Shown piece after piece: positions 27,373 through 36,468 of a DNA stretch of 64,000 bases. Made by a program: the position numbers and the translations under genes. Location of the stretch: NCBI RefSeq assembly GCF_900155965.1, contig NZ_FTMG01000001.1, forward strand, positions 923,422 through 987,421, in the 5' to 3' direction. Within the stretch, counting starts at the first letter, position 1; each line of letters begins with the position of its first letter. The stretch comes from Mucilaginibacter lappiensis. GTDB taxonomy: Bacteria > Bacteroidota > Bacteroidia > Sphingobacteriales > Sphingobacteriaceae. Below the pieces are notes generated by a model that made no database searches, was not told the DNA's origin, and worked only from the letters and a program-made list of their open reading frames with translations.

Positions 27373-28149
27373 ATGTACCACCCATTTTCTGTCGCAGAAA
27401 CCATTAAAACTGCATGGAATGTATTAAAAAGGAATTTTGTACCGCTTATAGTTTATTCGGTGATTTCCTTGTTCATTTATGAATTTGTTGATTTCCTGAA
27501 AGCATTTATCCTAATCGATGACGACATGGTAAGCCGCTTAATCATCATCCTTCTGCAAATGGTTGTCCAGGCTTATATCGGATTAAGCTTTTACAAATTG
27601 ATACTCACCCTGATGGATAGGGAATATTATGAATTTGAATTTAAGGATATCATACCTTCTTTTAAAATGGCCTTTAACTTTATTGTGATAGGTCTTTTGT
27701 TGGGTATTTTGTTTGCCATACTATTTTTTCTTTATGTATTAGCTGAGCGAAACCTGGGATATCCCAGCATTTTTGAGACGCTGGAGCTGATTTTCGTTAT
27801 GTATTTAGGGCTTCGCTGCATTTTTTGTATTTGTTTTATAGTGGACGATAACTCTGCTCCATTAGAATCGTTAAAGCAGAGTTTTGAAATAACAAAAGAC
27901 AATTTTTTTAAAACACTAAGCATATTCATCATCATTATTGCCATTTTAATTTTAGCACTGATACCGGTAATAGCTATCATGAACTTTTTTGGCTTAGATG
28001 AGAACAATGGTGGGTTTGTATTCAGACTAGCTTTTTACTGTTGGTTTATCCTGACATTTCCGTTCATACAGGTTATCATCATGGTTACTTATCGCAAATT
28101 GGTTTACAGCCACCTGGATGTGGATGATGATATTGCCGAAACCAATTAG
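27373..28149 (+). CDS. Six-helix integral membrane protein, unknown
   Basis: 258 residues. About six hydrophobic segments (roughly 20-45, 55-80, 95-120, 130-155, 180-203, 215-240), separated by an amphipathic SLKQSFEITKDNFFKT stretch resembling the helices of DUF975/glycerophosphoryl-diester-phosphodiesterase membrane-domain-like proteins. No catalytic motif visible. It is tightly packed between a glycosyltransferase (6-base gap) and the GH3-like gene (3-base gap), which ties it to that unit. Confidence 0.7.
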   Translation: MYHPFSVAETIKTAWNVLKRNFVPLIVYSVISLFIYEFVDFLKAFILIDDDMVSRLIIILLQMVVQAYIGLSFYKLILTLMDREYYEFEFKDIIPSFKMAFNFIVIGLLLGILFAILFFLYVLAERNLGYPSIFETLELIFVMYLGLRCIFCICFIVDDNSAPLESLKQSFEITKDNFFKTLSIFIIIIAILILALIPVIAIMNFFGLDENNGGFVFRLAFYCWFILTFPFIQVIIMVTYRKLVYSHLDVDDDIAETN

Positions 28150-28152
28150 CAA

Positions 28153-29652
28153 ATGGGACTGAAATCTGCATTAAGCAAAATATTTGCGGCCGCAGTGAAC
28201 CGGCAGCTAAACCGGCTACGCAAAAATGCCATAGCACTACAGCAAAATACCTTTTCTGATCTGGTGGACGCAGCCAAAAACACCGCTTTTGGTCGTGAGC
28301 ACCGCTTTGCAGAGATCAACAATTACAACGATTTTAAAAAGAACGTCCCCATACATGATTATGAAGACCTCCGCCCCTACATTGATCGCGTAGTCAATGG
28401 CGAAGAGAATGTTTTGTGGCCGGGGAAACCCGCTTACCTGGCCAAAACATCGGGCACAACATCGGGCGTAAAATATATCCCCATATCCAAAGAGAGCATG
28501 CCCGAGCATATTAAAGCTGCACGTAACGCATTGCTTAGCTATATTCACGAAACCGGCAATGCCGATTTTGTGGATGGTAAAATGATATTCCTCCAAGGCA
28601 GTCCCACGCTTACGGTTAAGGCTGGTATAGCAACCGGCAGACTTTCGGGCATTGTAGCTCATCATGTGCCTGCTTATCTCCAAAAAAACAGACTGCCCAG
28701 CTATGAAACCAATTGTATTGAGGATTGGGAACAAAAGGTTGATGCCATAGTTGAGGAAACTTTTAATCAGGATATGCGCCTCATATCTGGCATCCCCCCC
28801 TGGTGCCAGATGTATTTTGACAGGCTGTCGGCCAAGGCGGGTGGTAAAAAAGTAAAGGATATATTTCCCAATTTTAAACTGTATGTGCATGGCGGTGTAA
28901 ATTTTGAACCGTATCGCTCTCGTATGGAAGAAAGCATCGGTGCAAAGATCGATGCTATTGAAACCTACCCTGCATCTGAAGGTTTTATCGCTTTTCAGGA
29001 TTCGCAAAAGGAAAAAGGTTTGCTTTTACTGGTTGACTCAGGCATATTTTACGAGTTTATCCCTTCGGAAGAATATTTTAATGAAACCCCAACCCGTATT
29101 AACCTGAAGGATGTAGAACTGGATAGAAACTATGCGCTCATCATGAATACCAGCGCAGGCTTGTGGGGCTATAGTTTGGGCGATACCATTAAGTTTGTAT
29201 CCAAAGATCCTTACAGAATAGTAGTAACGGGCCGCATAAAACATTACATATCCGCTTTTGGCGAGCATGTGATAGGTGAAGAAGTAGAACAATCCTTAAT
29301 GACCGTAGCACAACAGGAAGGCGTTGATGTGGTGGAATTCACTGTAGCCCCGCAGGTTAATCCTCTGGCAGGGCAACTACCCTACCATGAATGGTTTATT
29401 GAATTTGGTTCTGCACCGGCAGATCTAGAGGCCTTTGCGCTTAAAGTAGATAAAGCCTTGCAAAAGAAAAATATTTACTATTTTGACCTCATTGAAGGTA
29501 ACATTTTGCAACCTTTGATCATCCAAAGCCTGCAAAAAGACTCGTTCATTAATTATATGCGTTCGCAGGGGAAACTTGGAGGGCAAAATAAAGTACCGCG
29601 ATTAGCCAACGACAGGAAGATTGCCGACGTATTAAAGGAATACACTATATAA
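28153..29652 (+). CDS. GH3-family acyl-adenylating protein
   Basis: 499 residues. Matches the GH3 (auxin-responsive promoter) family of acyl-acid amido synthetases: the ATP loop AKTSGTTSGVKYIPIS at about 97-112, INETYPASEGF-like ETYPASEGFIAF (about 273), TSAGLWGYSLGDTIKF and VTGRIKHYISAFGEHV (C-terminal adenylation motif). Plant GH3 enzymes join amino acids to hormone acids; bacterial members are widespread but mostly uncharacterised. It is the last gene of the glycosyltransferase run. The substrate cannot be read from the sequence. Confidence 0.9.
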   Translation: MGLKSALSKIFAAAVNRQLNRLRKNAIALQQNTFSDLVDAAKNTAFGREHRFAEINNYNDFKKNVPIHDYEDLRPYIDRVVNGEENVLWPGKPAYLAKTSGTTSGVKYIPISKESMPEHIKAARNALLSYIHETGNADFVDGKMIFLQGSPTLTVKAGIATGRLSGIVAHHVPAYLQKNRLPSYETNCIEDWEQKVDAIVEETFNQDMRLISGIPPWCQMYFDRLSAKAGGKKVKDIFPNFKLYVHGGVNFEPYRSRMEESIGAKIDAIETYPASEGFIAFQDSQKEKGLLLLVDSGIFYEFIPSEEYFNETPTRINLKDVELDRNYALIMNTSAGLWGYSLGDTIKFVSKDPYRIVVTGRIKHYISAFGEHVIGEEVEQSLMTVAQQEGVDVVEFTVAPQVNPLAGQLPYHEWFIEFGSAPADLEAFALKVDKALQKKNIYYFDLIEGNILQPLIIQSLQKDSFINYMRSQGKLGGQNKVPRLANDRKIADVLKEYTI

Positions 29653-29656
29653 TAAG

Positions 29657-29664
29657 TAAATTTG
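29657..29664 (+). promoter_or_regulatory. -7 box TAAATTTG for dxr-rseP
   Basis: Perfect TAnnTTTG match just after the GH3-like stop, 68 bases before the dxr start. Confidence 0.55.
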
Positions 29665-29732
29665 ACGTTGTTTAGATAAACAGTTTCATCATTTAACCGT
29701 TCATCTGACTAACAATTGAAACAGGAATATCA

Positions 29733-30920
29733 TTGATTAATCATACAAAAAACATTGCCATTCTTGGCTCTACAGGTAGTATCGGTACACAAACGTTGGA
29801 GGTGATCAGGAACAATAGTAATTTGTTCAGGGCATTTTTACTTACAGCGCATTCCAATGCCGATCTGCTGATCAAACAGGCTATTGAATTCAAGCCCGAA
29901 TATGCCATTATATGCGATGAAAGCAAATATCAGGAAGTTAAAACTGCGTTAACCCATTTGCCAATTAAGGTTCTGGCTGGTCATCAGGCCATTGTTGATA
30001 CAGTAACTCATCATGATATTGCAGTGGTGCTAACTGCCATGGTTGGCTTTGCGGGTCTTGAACCTACCATTGCCGCCATCAAAGCTAATAAGGACATCGC
30101 ACTAGCCAATAAAGAAACCCTGGTAGTGGCAGGTGAGCTGGTAACAGGACTGGCGAAACAGCATAACGTAAAAATTTTACCAGTTGATTCTGAACATTCC
30201 GCTATATTTCAATGCCTTGTAGGCGAAGAGCATAACCCTGTTGAGAAATTAATCCTGACAGCCTCTGGCGGGCCGTTCCGCGGGCGTGGTCTTGATTTTC
30301 TGGCAAATGTTACCCGTGAGGATGCCCTGAAACACCCTAACTGGGTAATGGGCGCCAAGATCACTGTCGACTCGGCCTCGCTCATGAATAAAGGCTTAGA
30401 AGTGATAGAAGCCCGGTGGCTGTTTGATGTGGGGGCCGATCAGATCGATGTGGTCATTCACCCTCAGTCTATCATCCACTCAATGGCACAGTTTAAGGAT
30501 GGTTCCATCAAAGCGCAGATGGGTTTGCCAGATATGAAACTGCCTATTCAGTATGCCTTAACCTACCCAAACAGGATAGCAAACGATTTTAAACGGTTTA
30601 ACTTTACCGACTATCCTACCCTTACATTCGAAAAACCTGATTTGGATACTTTTCGTAATCTTAGTTTAGCCTATGCCGCATTAAAGCAAGGTGGTAACAT
30701 GCCATGCATCATCAATGCGGCAAACGAAGTAGTGGTTGCTGGTTTTTTAAGCCACTCTGTCAGCTTTTTAGCCATGAGCACAATTATTGAAGAGTGCATG
30801 CAGAAGATCAATTTCATAAAGCAACCAACCTTAACCGACTATTTGAATACTGATAAAGAAACACGCATCTTTGCGCAAAATTTAATAGAAAAAACGCCGG
30901 TAAAGGCAATACAATTTTAA
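29733..30920 (+). CDS. dxr: 1-deoxy-D-xylulose 5-phosphate reductoisomerase
   Basis: 395 residues. NADPH-dependent second step of the MEP isoprenoid pathway. Motifs: AILGSTGSIGTQTLEVI (NADPH), ANKETLVVAGELV, LPVDSEHSAIFQ, TASGGPFRG, HPNWVMGAKITVDSASLMNKGLE (quoted in part) and VVIHPQSIIHSM. The start is a TTG at 29733: no ATG or GTG occurs between it and the in-frame stop at 29706. rseP follows after 18 bases. Confidence 0.96.
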   Translation: MINHTKNIAILGSTGSIGTQTLEVIRNNSNLFRAFLLTAHSNADLLIKQAIEFKPEYAIICDESKYQEVKTALTHLPIKVLAGHQAIVDTVTHHDIAVVLTAMVGFAGLEPTIAAIKANKDIALANKETLVVAGELVTGLAKQHNVKILPVDSEHSAIFQCLVGEEHNPVEKLILTASGGPFRGRGLDFLANVTREDALKHPNWVMGAKITVDSASLMNKGLEVIEARWLFDVGADQIDVVIHPQSIIHSMAQFKDGSIKAQMGLPDMKLPIQYALTYPNRIANDFKRFNFTDYPTLTFEKPDLDTFRNLSLAYAALKQGGNMPCIINAANEVVVAGFLSHSVSFLAMSTIIEECMQKINFIKQPTLTDYLNTDKETRIFAQNLIEKTPVKAIQF

Positions 30921-30938
30921 TATACATAAACGTAGATA

Positions 30939-32273
30939 ATGAGTATAGTGATCATGGTGGGCCAGCTAATACTGGGCCTTTCAATTTTAATAATCTTGCA
31001 TGAGCTGGGACATTTTTTAGCGGCTCGAGCTTTTGGCATTAGGGTAGAGAAATTCTACCTGTTTTTTGATGCCTGGAACATAAGTCTTTTTAAATTCACC
31101 TTCAAAGGTGTTGAATATGGCATTGGCTGGCTCCCCCTGGGCGGCTACGTAAAAATTGCCGGTATGATAGATGAATCAATGGACACCGATCAGCTTGCAG
31201 GTCCGCCGCAGCCTTGGGAGTTCCGTTCAAAACCAGCCTGGCAACGTTTAATTGTAATGCTTGGCGGTGTTACGGTAAACATTGTACTGGGTATACTGAT
31301 ATTTTGGATATTGACTATGCGTTTTGGCGATAGCTATATTCCAAACTCAAGCGCTAAATATGGCATTGTACCTGGCGAGATCGGCAAAAAGATTGGCCTT
31401 GTAGCGGGCGATAAAATTGTAGCCATCAATGGTAAAGCAATTGAGCGTTTTGATGACTTAACCAGCCCTAAAGTACTACTCGAAAATACCGTATTTACCA
31501 TACAACGTGGTACACAAACAGTAAGCGTTACAATACCACGCACCATATTAAACGATCTGTCAGACCATGGTATTGAGGAGTTTATCAGCAGGATTCCCCG
31601 CAACAAATTTATAGTTGATTCTATTGTGCCTAACAGCAATGCACAAAAAGCGGGTCTGGCCAGGGGCGATAGTATTGTGGCTGTCAATGATCAACCTATT
31701 GCGTTTTATGACGAGTTGAAAACCGAATTGCTCAAAGACAAAGGCAAGGTGGTTGATCTGGGTGTAAAACGTAACAACCAGATTATCACTTTAAAATCAC
31801 AGGTAACTACCGATGGAACTATTGGTTTTGCACAGTCAAAGAACGATTTACCTGAAATAAAAACCATTTATTATGGTTTCTTTGGTTCATTGCCAATAGG
31901 CGCTTCAAGAGCCTGGGGCACATTTACCGATAATGCCAAAGGTTTGGGCAAAATTTTCAAAGGCGATGTTAAGTTCAGCAAGGCGGTAAGTGGCCCTGTT
32001 GCCATTGCCAATCTGTTTGGCAGCCATGTTGACTGGGTACATTTTTGGAGCCTGGTAGGCTTTTTATCGATGGTATTGGCCCTAATGAACCTATTGCCTA
32101 TCCCAGCGCTCGACGGTGGTCATGCGCTGTTCCTGATCATCGAGATGATTAAAGGTAAACCACTGAGCGATAAATTCTTGGAACGGGCCCAAATAGTTGG
32201 TTTTGTAATATTAGTTACCCTGATGGTTTTTGTTTTTGGTAATGATATTGTAAAACAGGTAATGAAAAAATAA
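30939..32273 (+). CDS. rseP: RseP-type site-2 intramembrane metalloprotease
   Basis: 444 residues. Zinc motif HELGH in ILHELGHFLAARAFGI near residue 22, two central PDZ domains (about 130-210 and 215-300; GKKIGLVAGDKIVAING and AQKAGLARGDSIVAVND), and the LLPIPALDGGHALFLI second active-site motif near 385. Four membrane helices. In other bacteria it cleaves anti-sigma factors or cleared signal peptides. The dxr-rseP order is common. A terminator follows. Confidence 0.96.
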   Translation: MSIVIMVGQLILGLSILIILHELGHFLAARAFGIRVEKFYLFFDAWNISLFKFTFKGVEYGIGWLPLGGYVKIAGMIDESMDTDQLAGPPQPWEFRSKPAWQRLIVMLGGVTVNIVLGILIFWILTMRFGDSYIPNSSAKYGIVPGEIGKKIGLVAGDKIVAINGKAIERFDDLTSPKVLLENTVFTIQRGTQTVSVTIPRTILNDLSDHGIEEFISRIPRNKFIVDSIVPNSNAQKAGLARGDSIVAVNDQPIAFYDELKTELLKDKGKVVDLGVKRNNQIITLKSQVTTDGTIGFAQSKNDLPEIKTIYYGFFGSLPIGASRAWGTFTDNAKGLGKIFKGDVKFSKAVSGPVAIANLFGSHVDWVHFWSLVGFLSMVLALMNLLPIPALDGGHALFLIIEMIKGKPLSDKFLERAQIVGFVILVTLMVFVFGNDIVKQVMKK

Positions 32274-32295
32274 ACTCAACAAAATAAGATATATG

Positions 32296-32324
32296 GCCCT
32301 TGGAGTAATTCCAGGGGCTTTTTT
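32296..32324 (+). terminator. Rho-independent terminator after rseP
   Basis: Nine-base stem (GCCCTTGGA / TTCCAGGGGC, one wobble), loop GTAA and a T-run. Confidence 0.85.
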
Positions 32325-32496
32325 GTTACTATATCCTCAGTCTTGGCCATTTGATAAACCTGCGTTTACGCTAACTTTACTTTGCACGATTTTTTATAAG
32401 CTTTAAAACCGTACCTTCGCGGAATTATTTTCCTGAAAAGTGCATAATCCATCTGCTTAACTCTTCAACGACAATAAATACTTATTAATCAATACA

Positions 32497-32946
32497 ATGA
32501 AAAAAATTGTCGACTACCGCAAACTTTTAGGCGTAAATGAAGCTGCTGAGCTACAGGAATTAAAAACAACATACCGTAGCCTGATGAAGGCCTGGCACCC
32601 GGATAAATTCCAGGATAGCCCGGAAAGTAAATTGGAAGCCGAAGAAAAAAGCAAGACCATTATTGAAGCTTACCATTTTTTAGTAAGCATCGCTCCGGAA
32701 ACCCGCGAACAATCGTTTGCCGAATATACGATCACTACAACTACCTCAAGCATAGCCGATTTTGAATACAAATCACAAGTACTAAAGATCAGTTTTGCCG
32801 ATGGCAATACTTACGAATATTTTGACGTACCCAAGACGGTTTATGTTAAGCTGATTAACGCCGACTCACCCGGACGTTTCGCCCGCAGACATATCTACAA
32901 CGACTATGTTTACCGCAGCATCAGCAAGCTTGTGGCAACTGCGTAG
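32497..32946 (+). CDS. J-domain protein fused to a KTSC domain
   Basis: 149 residues. Residues 6-63 form a DnaJ J-domain with the obligatory HPD (His34-Pro35-Asp36, in WHPDKF), which would stimulate the ATPase of DnaK. Residues about 83-145 form a KTSC domain (SIADFEYKSQVLKISFADGNTYEYFDVP, quoted in part; FARRHIYNDY), a small beta-rich unit found mostly alone or in predicted nucleic-acid contexts. No zinc-finger or substrate domain of classical DnaJ. The KTSC part may select the client. It stands alone. Confidence 0.85.
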   Translation: MKKIVDYRKLLGVNEAAELQELKTTYRSLMKAWHPDKFQDSPESKLEAEEKSKTIIEAYHFLVSIAPETREQSFAEYTITTTTSSIADFEYKSQVLKISFADGNTYEYFDVPKTVYVKLINADSPGRFARRHIYNDYVYRSISKLVATA

Positions 32947-32956
32947 TTTTTTACTG

Positions 32957-33103
32957 AAAACTTTTTAAAGCTTTTATTTTAACACTTTTCTGCCCAAAAA
33001 GAGGGCAAAAACGAGGCAAAAACTGCCAAAAATTGCTTCAAAACCATCGATTTTAACACTTTTTAACAAATTTTAACTCAGTTTCAAAGCTTTAAAAAGT
33101 TTT
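32957..33103. repeat. 147-bp element bounded by an 18-bp perfect inverted repeat
   Basis: Arms 32957-32974 and 33086-33103 are exact reverse complements (AAAGCTTTAAAAAGTTTT on the right). MITE-like outline, but no clear target-site duplication. Confidence 0.7.
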
Positions 33104-33170
33104 AATTTATTGGTTATCAAATAACTACATACAAAACAATCTGTTTTGGTTACCTTTTTTGTTTAACAAA

Positions 33171-33217
33171 ACAGCCCGGTTTTCTCTGGTAAGAGAACCG
33201 GGCTGTTGCTTTTTATA
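33171..33217 (+). terminator. Terminator-like hairpin
   Basis: Stem ACAGCCCGG / CCGGGCTGT extended by TTCTCT/AGAGAA with a two-base bulge, then TGCTTTTTA. Confidence 0.7.
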
Positions 33218-33268
33218 AATATACGAAAAATTCAGGACAGCATCAACTGTTCTATTTCTTATGCAGTC

Positions 33269-33826
33269 TTAAACTGTTGGTTCAACTGTATCTCCGTCGG
33301 TATCAGATATTAAAACCGGCGGACGATCTTTTTTAAAGATAGCGGCGCCAATAAGTGCTATAATGGCTCCCATAATTGCCGCAGAGATCAGTGCGCTAAT
33401 GGTAACACCTACCGGACTAAGGAGTTTTTTGGTAAAGGACATCGCCTGGTCTACCTGCTCCTGCGACAGGCCTTTTGCCGCCATTTTAGCTTCTGTAGAT
33501 GCAACTATTTTTTCGAGCATCTCCGGACTCAATATGGAGAAGTACAAATAAGTAAATACAGCCAGTACAATACCCGATAATATAGCAAACAAGAAGCCTG
33601 TTTTAAATCCTTCACCAAAAGTTAAATAACCGCCGTTTACATCCCTGTACTCTTTCTGTGTCAGAAACATAAAGCCGATAAACAATAACGTACTCAACCA
33701 TTTAATGGGCGAATCAGGATCGATATTCATAAATTGGATAATATAAGTAAGTACTATAGAAGCTATTACATATATCGCTCCCCATTTAATAATTACCGGC
33801 ATTGGACTTGTTTTTTGTATTTCCAT
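33269..33826 (-). CDS. DUF4199 membrane protein (copy 1)
   Basis: 185 residues with four membrane helices (about 10-30, 36-52, 72-95, 140-165). The layout of WGAIYVIASIV, then a KEYRDVNGGYLTFGEGFKTGF loop, a long periplasmic or cytoplasmic helix 97-130 and a last pair of helices is that of the Bacteroidota family DUF4199. Function unknown. A paralogue lies at 38595-39179. A -7-like box TACTTTTA is at 33852-33859 (minus). Confidence 0.8.
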   Translation of the reverse strand: MEIQKTSPMPVIIKWGAIYVIASIVLTYIIQFMNIDPDSPIKWLSTLLFIGFMFLTQKEYRDVNGGYLTFGEGFKTGFLFAILSGIVLAVFTYLYFSILSPEMLEKIVASTEAKMAAKGLSQEQVDQAMSFTKKLLSPVGVTISALISAAIMGAIIALIGAAIFKKDRPPVLISDTDGDTVEPTV

Positions 33827-34341
33827 GATAGTTATTGGTTTATGATTTATTAAAAGTAATTATTATTCCCACCTATTCAAAAAATCAACTATAGAATATG
33901 TTCTGGGAAAGTGATGATTATTCTGGAATCCGGGTATTCGGCTTTTTAATTCCTTGAATTTAGAAGGTCTGATTTTCAGCCTGAAGTCATGCTACCACCT
34001 ACTATTTCATCAGTAAAGCACGACCAGGTATTTTTTTGCGGCACCGATTTCTCGATGTTATCAAACTTCAAATAAGCCACTTTCCGGGCAACCCGCTGAA
34101 CGTTTTTTTAAAGCTGAATAAATACCGTTGAATTTAAAGAATGGTTATAGCTGTAATTTAAGCACTTAGAATCCTTTATTAGATAACATGATACAAAAGA
34201 ATGATAGATTGATACAAAACAACGAGAGTGTTAATTGCTAATTTATTCATATTTGATATGACGGACCTGGTAAATGTAATCTCTCTTACAGCGGGCCTTT
34301 AATAAACCAATTATTTAACAACTTAATTAAAAATTAGAGTT
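33827..34341. other. 515-base spacer with no convincing gene
   Basis: Holds the start regions of the DUF4199 gene (minus) and the beta-helix gene (plus). On the minus strand 33976-34107 is an open stretch of about 43 codons with a protein-like composition (VAYLKFDNIEKSVPQ...), lacking a start; it may be a decayed gene remnant. Nothing else recognised. Confidence 0.4.
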
Positions 34342-35337
34342 ATGAGAACATCTAACCAGAGTGTCAAGGCACTGTTAACACTTGCTGCTGTATCATTTTT
34401 TTCTTTTTCATGCAAAAAAGAAGTATCAAATAACAATTCAAATGATCAAACAACATCCAGAAAATTAGGCATACAGTCTACAACCTATTACTTAAGTGCA
34501 TCAAGTAACAGTACCGATTTTCAATCGCTTGTTGATGCAGCAGCTGCCAATGACATCATTATTTTAAAAACAGGAAGTCATTATGTAACAACACCCATCC
34601 GGTTAATGGCCGGAAAAAATAACATCACTATACGCGGCGAAAGTGGGGCAGTTGTCCGGAAGGCACCCAACAGCTACAATGCTGCCGTCTTTGAGATAAC
34701 CGGAAATTATAACACTATTGATCTTATTGAGCTCGATGGAGGAAATTTACCAGAGGCAGGCATCATAATTTACGGACAACATAACACTGTTTCAAATAGC
34801 AAGGTGCATAATTGTGGCAATGCATCGGCGGTTGGAGCAGGTATATTACTTCATGATACTGGCAATCCGGTATGTTGTTATAACACGGTTATAGGTTGTA
34901 GTGTATATTATAATTATATGGTTGGCGTATCGCAACACGGTCATTCAAATGGCACTATTCGTGACAACCAAATTTACCAGAATGGAGCCGAGGGCCTAAC
35001 TATTGATGTTTTAAGTCACAATAATTATGTATACAACAATTGGATACATCAAAATAACACAAGTAACTTTGGTGTGGGCGGTATAGGTATTGATGACTCA
35101 AACGGCAATCTTATTGATAATAACACCATTGACTATACACAATATAAAAGTGGTATTACTTTCCAAAACAATATTGGCGGATGTGATGGTACAACAGTAA
35201 CTAACAATCGTATCAATTATAACGCCCAATACGGTATAACAGAACGGTGGACACAGTACAGTAATACAAATACATCGTCTTTTTCAACGGATCAATTTAT
35301 TGGAAACTCTTCGGGTACCACAACAATTATTCATTAA
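34342..35337 (+). CDS. Right-handed beta-helix lipoprotein
   Basis: 331 residues. SpII signal ending in FSFSC (Cys24). From about residue 50: LVDAAAANDIIILKTGSHYV is the start of a pectate-lyase-like beta-helix, then repeated coils of the kind NTVSNSKVHNCGN, GTIRDNQIYQNG, NNYVYNNWIHQN, GNLIDNNTIDY and TTVTNNRINYN (NosD/PbH1-like). Such lipoproteins bind or cleave polysaccharides, but no catalytic residues can be assigned. No partner genes; not linked to a SusCD pair. Confidence 0.85.
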   Translation: MRTSNQSVKALLTLAAVSFFSFSCKKEVSNNNSNDQTTSRKLGIQSTTYYLSASSNSTDFQSLVDAAAANDIIILKTGSHYVTTPIRLMAGKNNITIRGESGAVVRKAPNSYNAAVFEITGNYNTIDLIELDGGNLPEAGIIIYGQHNTVSNSKVHNCGNASAVGAGILLHDTGNPVCCYNTVIGCSVYYNYMVGVSQHGHSNGTIRDNQIYQNGAEGLTIDVLSHNNYVYNNWIHQNNTSNFGVGGIGIDDSNGNLIDNNTIDYTQYKSGITFQNNIGGCDGTTVTNNRINYNAQYGITERWTQYSNTNTSSFSTDQFIGNSSGTTTIIH

Positions 35338-35449
35338 CAATAAGATGTGTCTTATTGAGCCACGCAGACAAGTAAATTGAGCCGTGAAAGACATTTGCCA
35401 TTAATTATAAGGATGATATTTGTATCGTTAACTTATTAAAAATACAGCA

Positions 35450-36421
35450 ATGTCAAACATAACAAAAATAGCCCTTGGCAAAAACGGCCCGCTTGTTTCT
35501 AAACTCGGATTAGGCTGTATGCGCATGTCACCTGTTTGGGGAGGCCCGGCGAATAATGAAAGTGAAAGTATCGCTACTATTCAGTCGGCTTTGGATAGTG
35601 GCATTAATTTCCTGAATACCGGCGATTTCTACGGTGCCGGCCACAACGAACTACTGGTTGGTAAAGCCATTAGAAACCGAAGGGACGATGCCTTCATCAG
35701 CGTAAAGTTTGGTGCTATTTTCTATGGCGGTCAGTGGCTTGGATTGGACTTACGCCCCATAGCCATCAAAAACTTTATCAACTATTCTTTAGTACGTTTA
35801 GGGATTGATACCATTGATCTTTATCAACCCTGCAGGCTGGATAACAGTGTTCCGATAGAAGATGTGATTGGAACCGTTGCCGACCTGATTAAAGAAGGCA
35901 AGGTGCGTTATCTTGGAGTTTCTGAAATTACGGCAGATCAATTGCGCAAGGCCCATAGTGTACACCCGGTAACCGCATTGGAGATAGGTTATTCATTGGC
36001 CGACCGCCAGATAGAAAACGACTTACTCCCTGCGGCGAAAGAACTGGGTATAGGAGTTGTAGCCTTTGCCAATACAGCCGAAGGATTACTTACCGGTGAG
36101 ATGAAGACACCGCTTGCAGCTGATGATTACCATAATCATTTCTCACGTTTTCAGGGAGAAAACCTAACAAAGAACCTGGAAAAAGTAGGGGTATTAAAAC
36201 AAATGGCAGCTGAAAAAGGATATACACCAACACAGCTGGCAATAGCCTGGGTTAATGCACAGGGAGATCATATTATGCCATTGGTGAGCATGAGCAGAAG
36301 ATCGCGACTACCGGAAAATACACAGGCTATGGAGATAGTTTTTACTCCGGAGGAAATGAATATCCTTACCACTCATTTTTCTCCAGGCGCGATACTTGGG
36401 GGCACCTACCTACAGCGTTAA
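35450..36421 (+). CDS. Aldo/keto reductase with Cys in place of the catalytic His
   Basis: 323 residues, TIM barrel. Asp and Tyr of the active site are in NTGDFYGAGHNE and Lys in ISVKFG, but the fourth position (usually QHR) reads DLYQPCRLD. A relaxed residue here (YQPxRLD) is seen in one large AKR subgroup. NADPH binding is suggested by the C-terminal IMPLVSMSRRSRL. It is the first gene of a reductase-AraC-oxidoreductase set, 47 bases before the regulator. Confidence 0.9.
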   Translation: MSNITKIALGKNGPLVSKLGLGCMRMSPVWGGPANNESESIATIQSALDSGINFLNTGDFYGAGHNELLVGKAIRNRRDDAFISVKFGAIFYGGQWLGLDLRPIAIKNFINYSLVRLGIDTIDLYQPCRLDNSVPIEDVIGTVADLIKEGKVRYLGVSEITADQLRKAHSVHPVTALEIGYSLADRQIENDLLPAAKELGIGVVAFANTAEGLLTGEMKTPLAADDYHNHFSRFQGENLTKNLEKVGVLKQMAAEKGYTPTQLAIAWVNAQGDHIMPLVSMSRRSRLPENTQAMEIVFTPEEMNILTTHFSPGAILGGTYLQR

Positions 36422-36468
36422 CTGGGTGTGGCTATATATAAGCCCCACCTATTTTATATATTTACGTA

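Larger units (their letters stand above)
32947..33268. other. A+T-rich intergenic region with nested repeats
   Basis: 322 bases between convergent genes. It holds an 18-bp perfect inverted repeat, a 14-base direct repeat (ATTTTAACACTTTT at 32976-32989 and 33050-33063) and a terminator at 33171-33217. No coding frame. Confidence 0.6.

Noticed and set aside
28237..29007. Long minus-strand open frame opposite the GH3-like gene (256 codons)
   Set aside because: Cys/Ile-rich composition with no motif, wholly inside a well-supported gene on the other strand; a shadow frame.
33976..34107. Short minus-strand open stretch in the 33.8-34.3 kb spacer
   Set aside because: No start codon, about 43 codons and no recognised family; listed only as a possible remnant.
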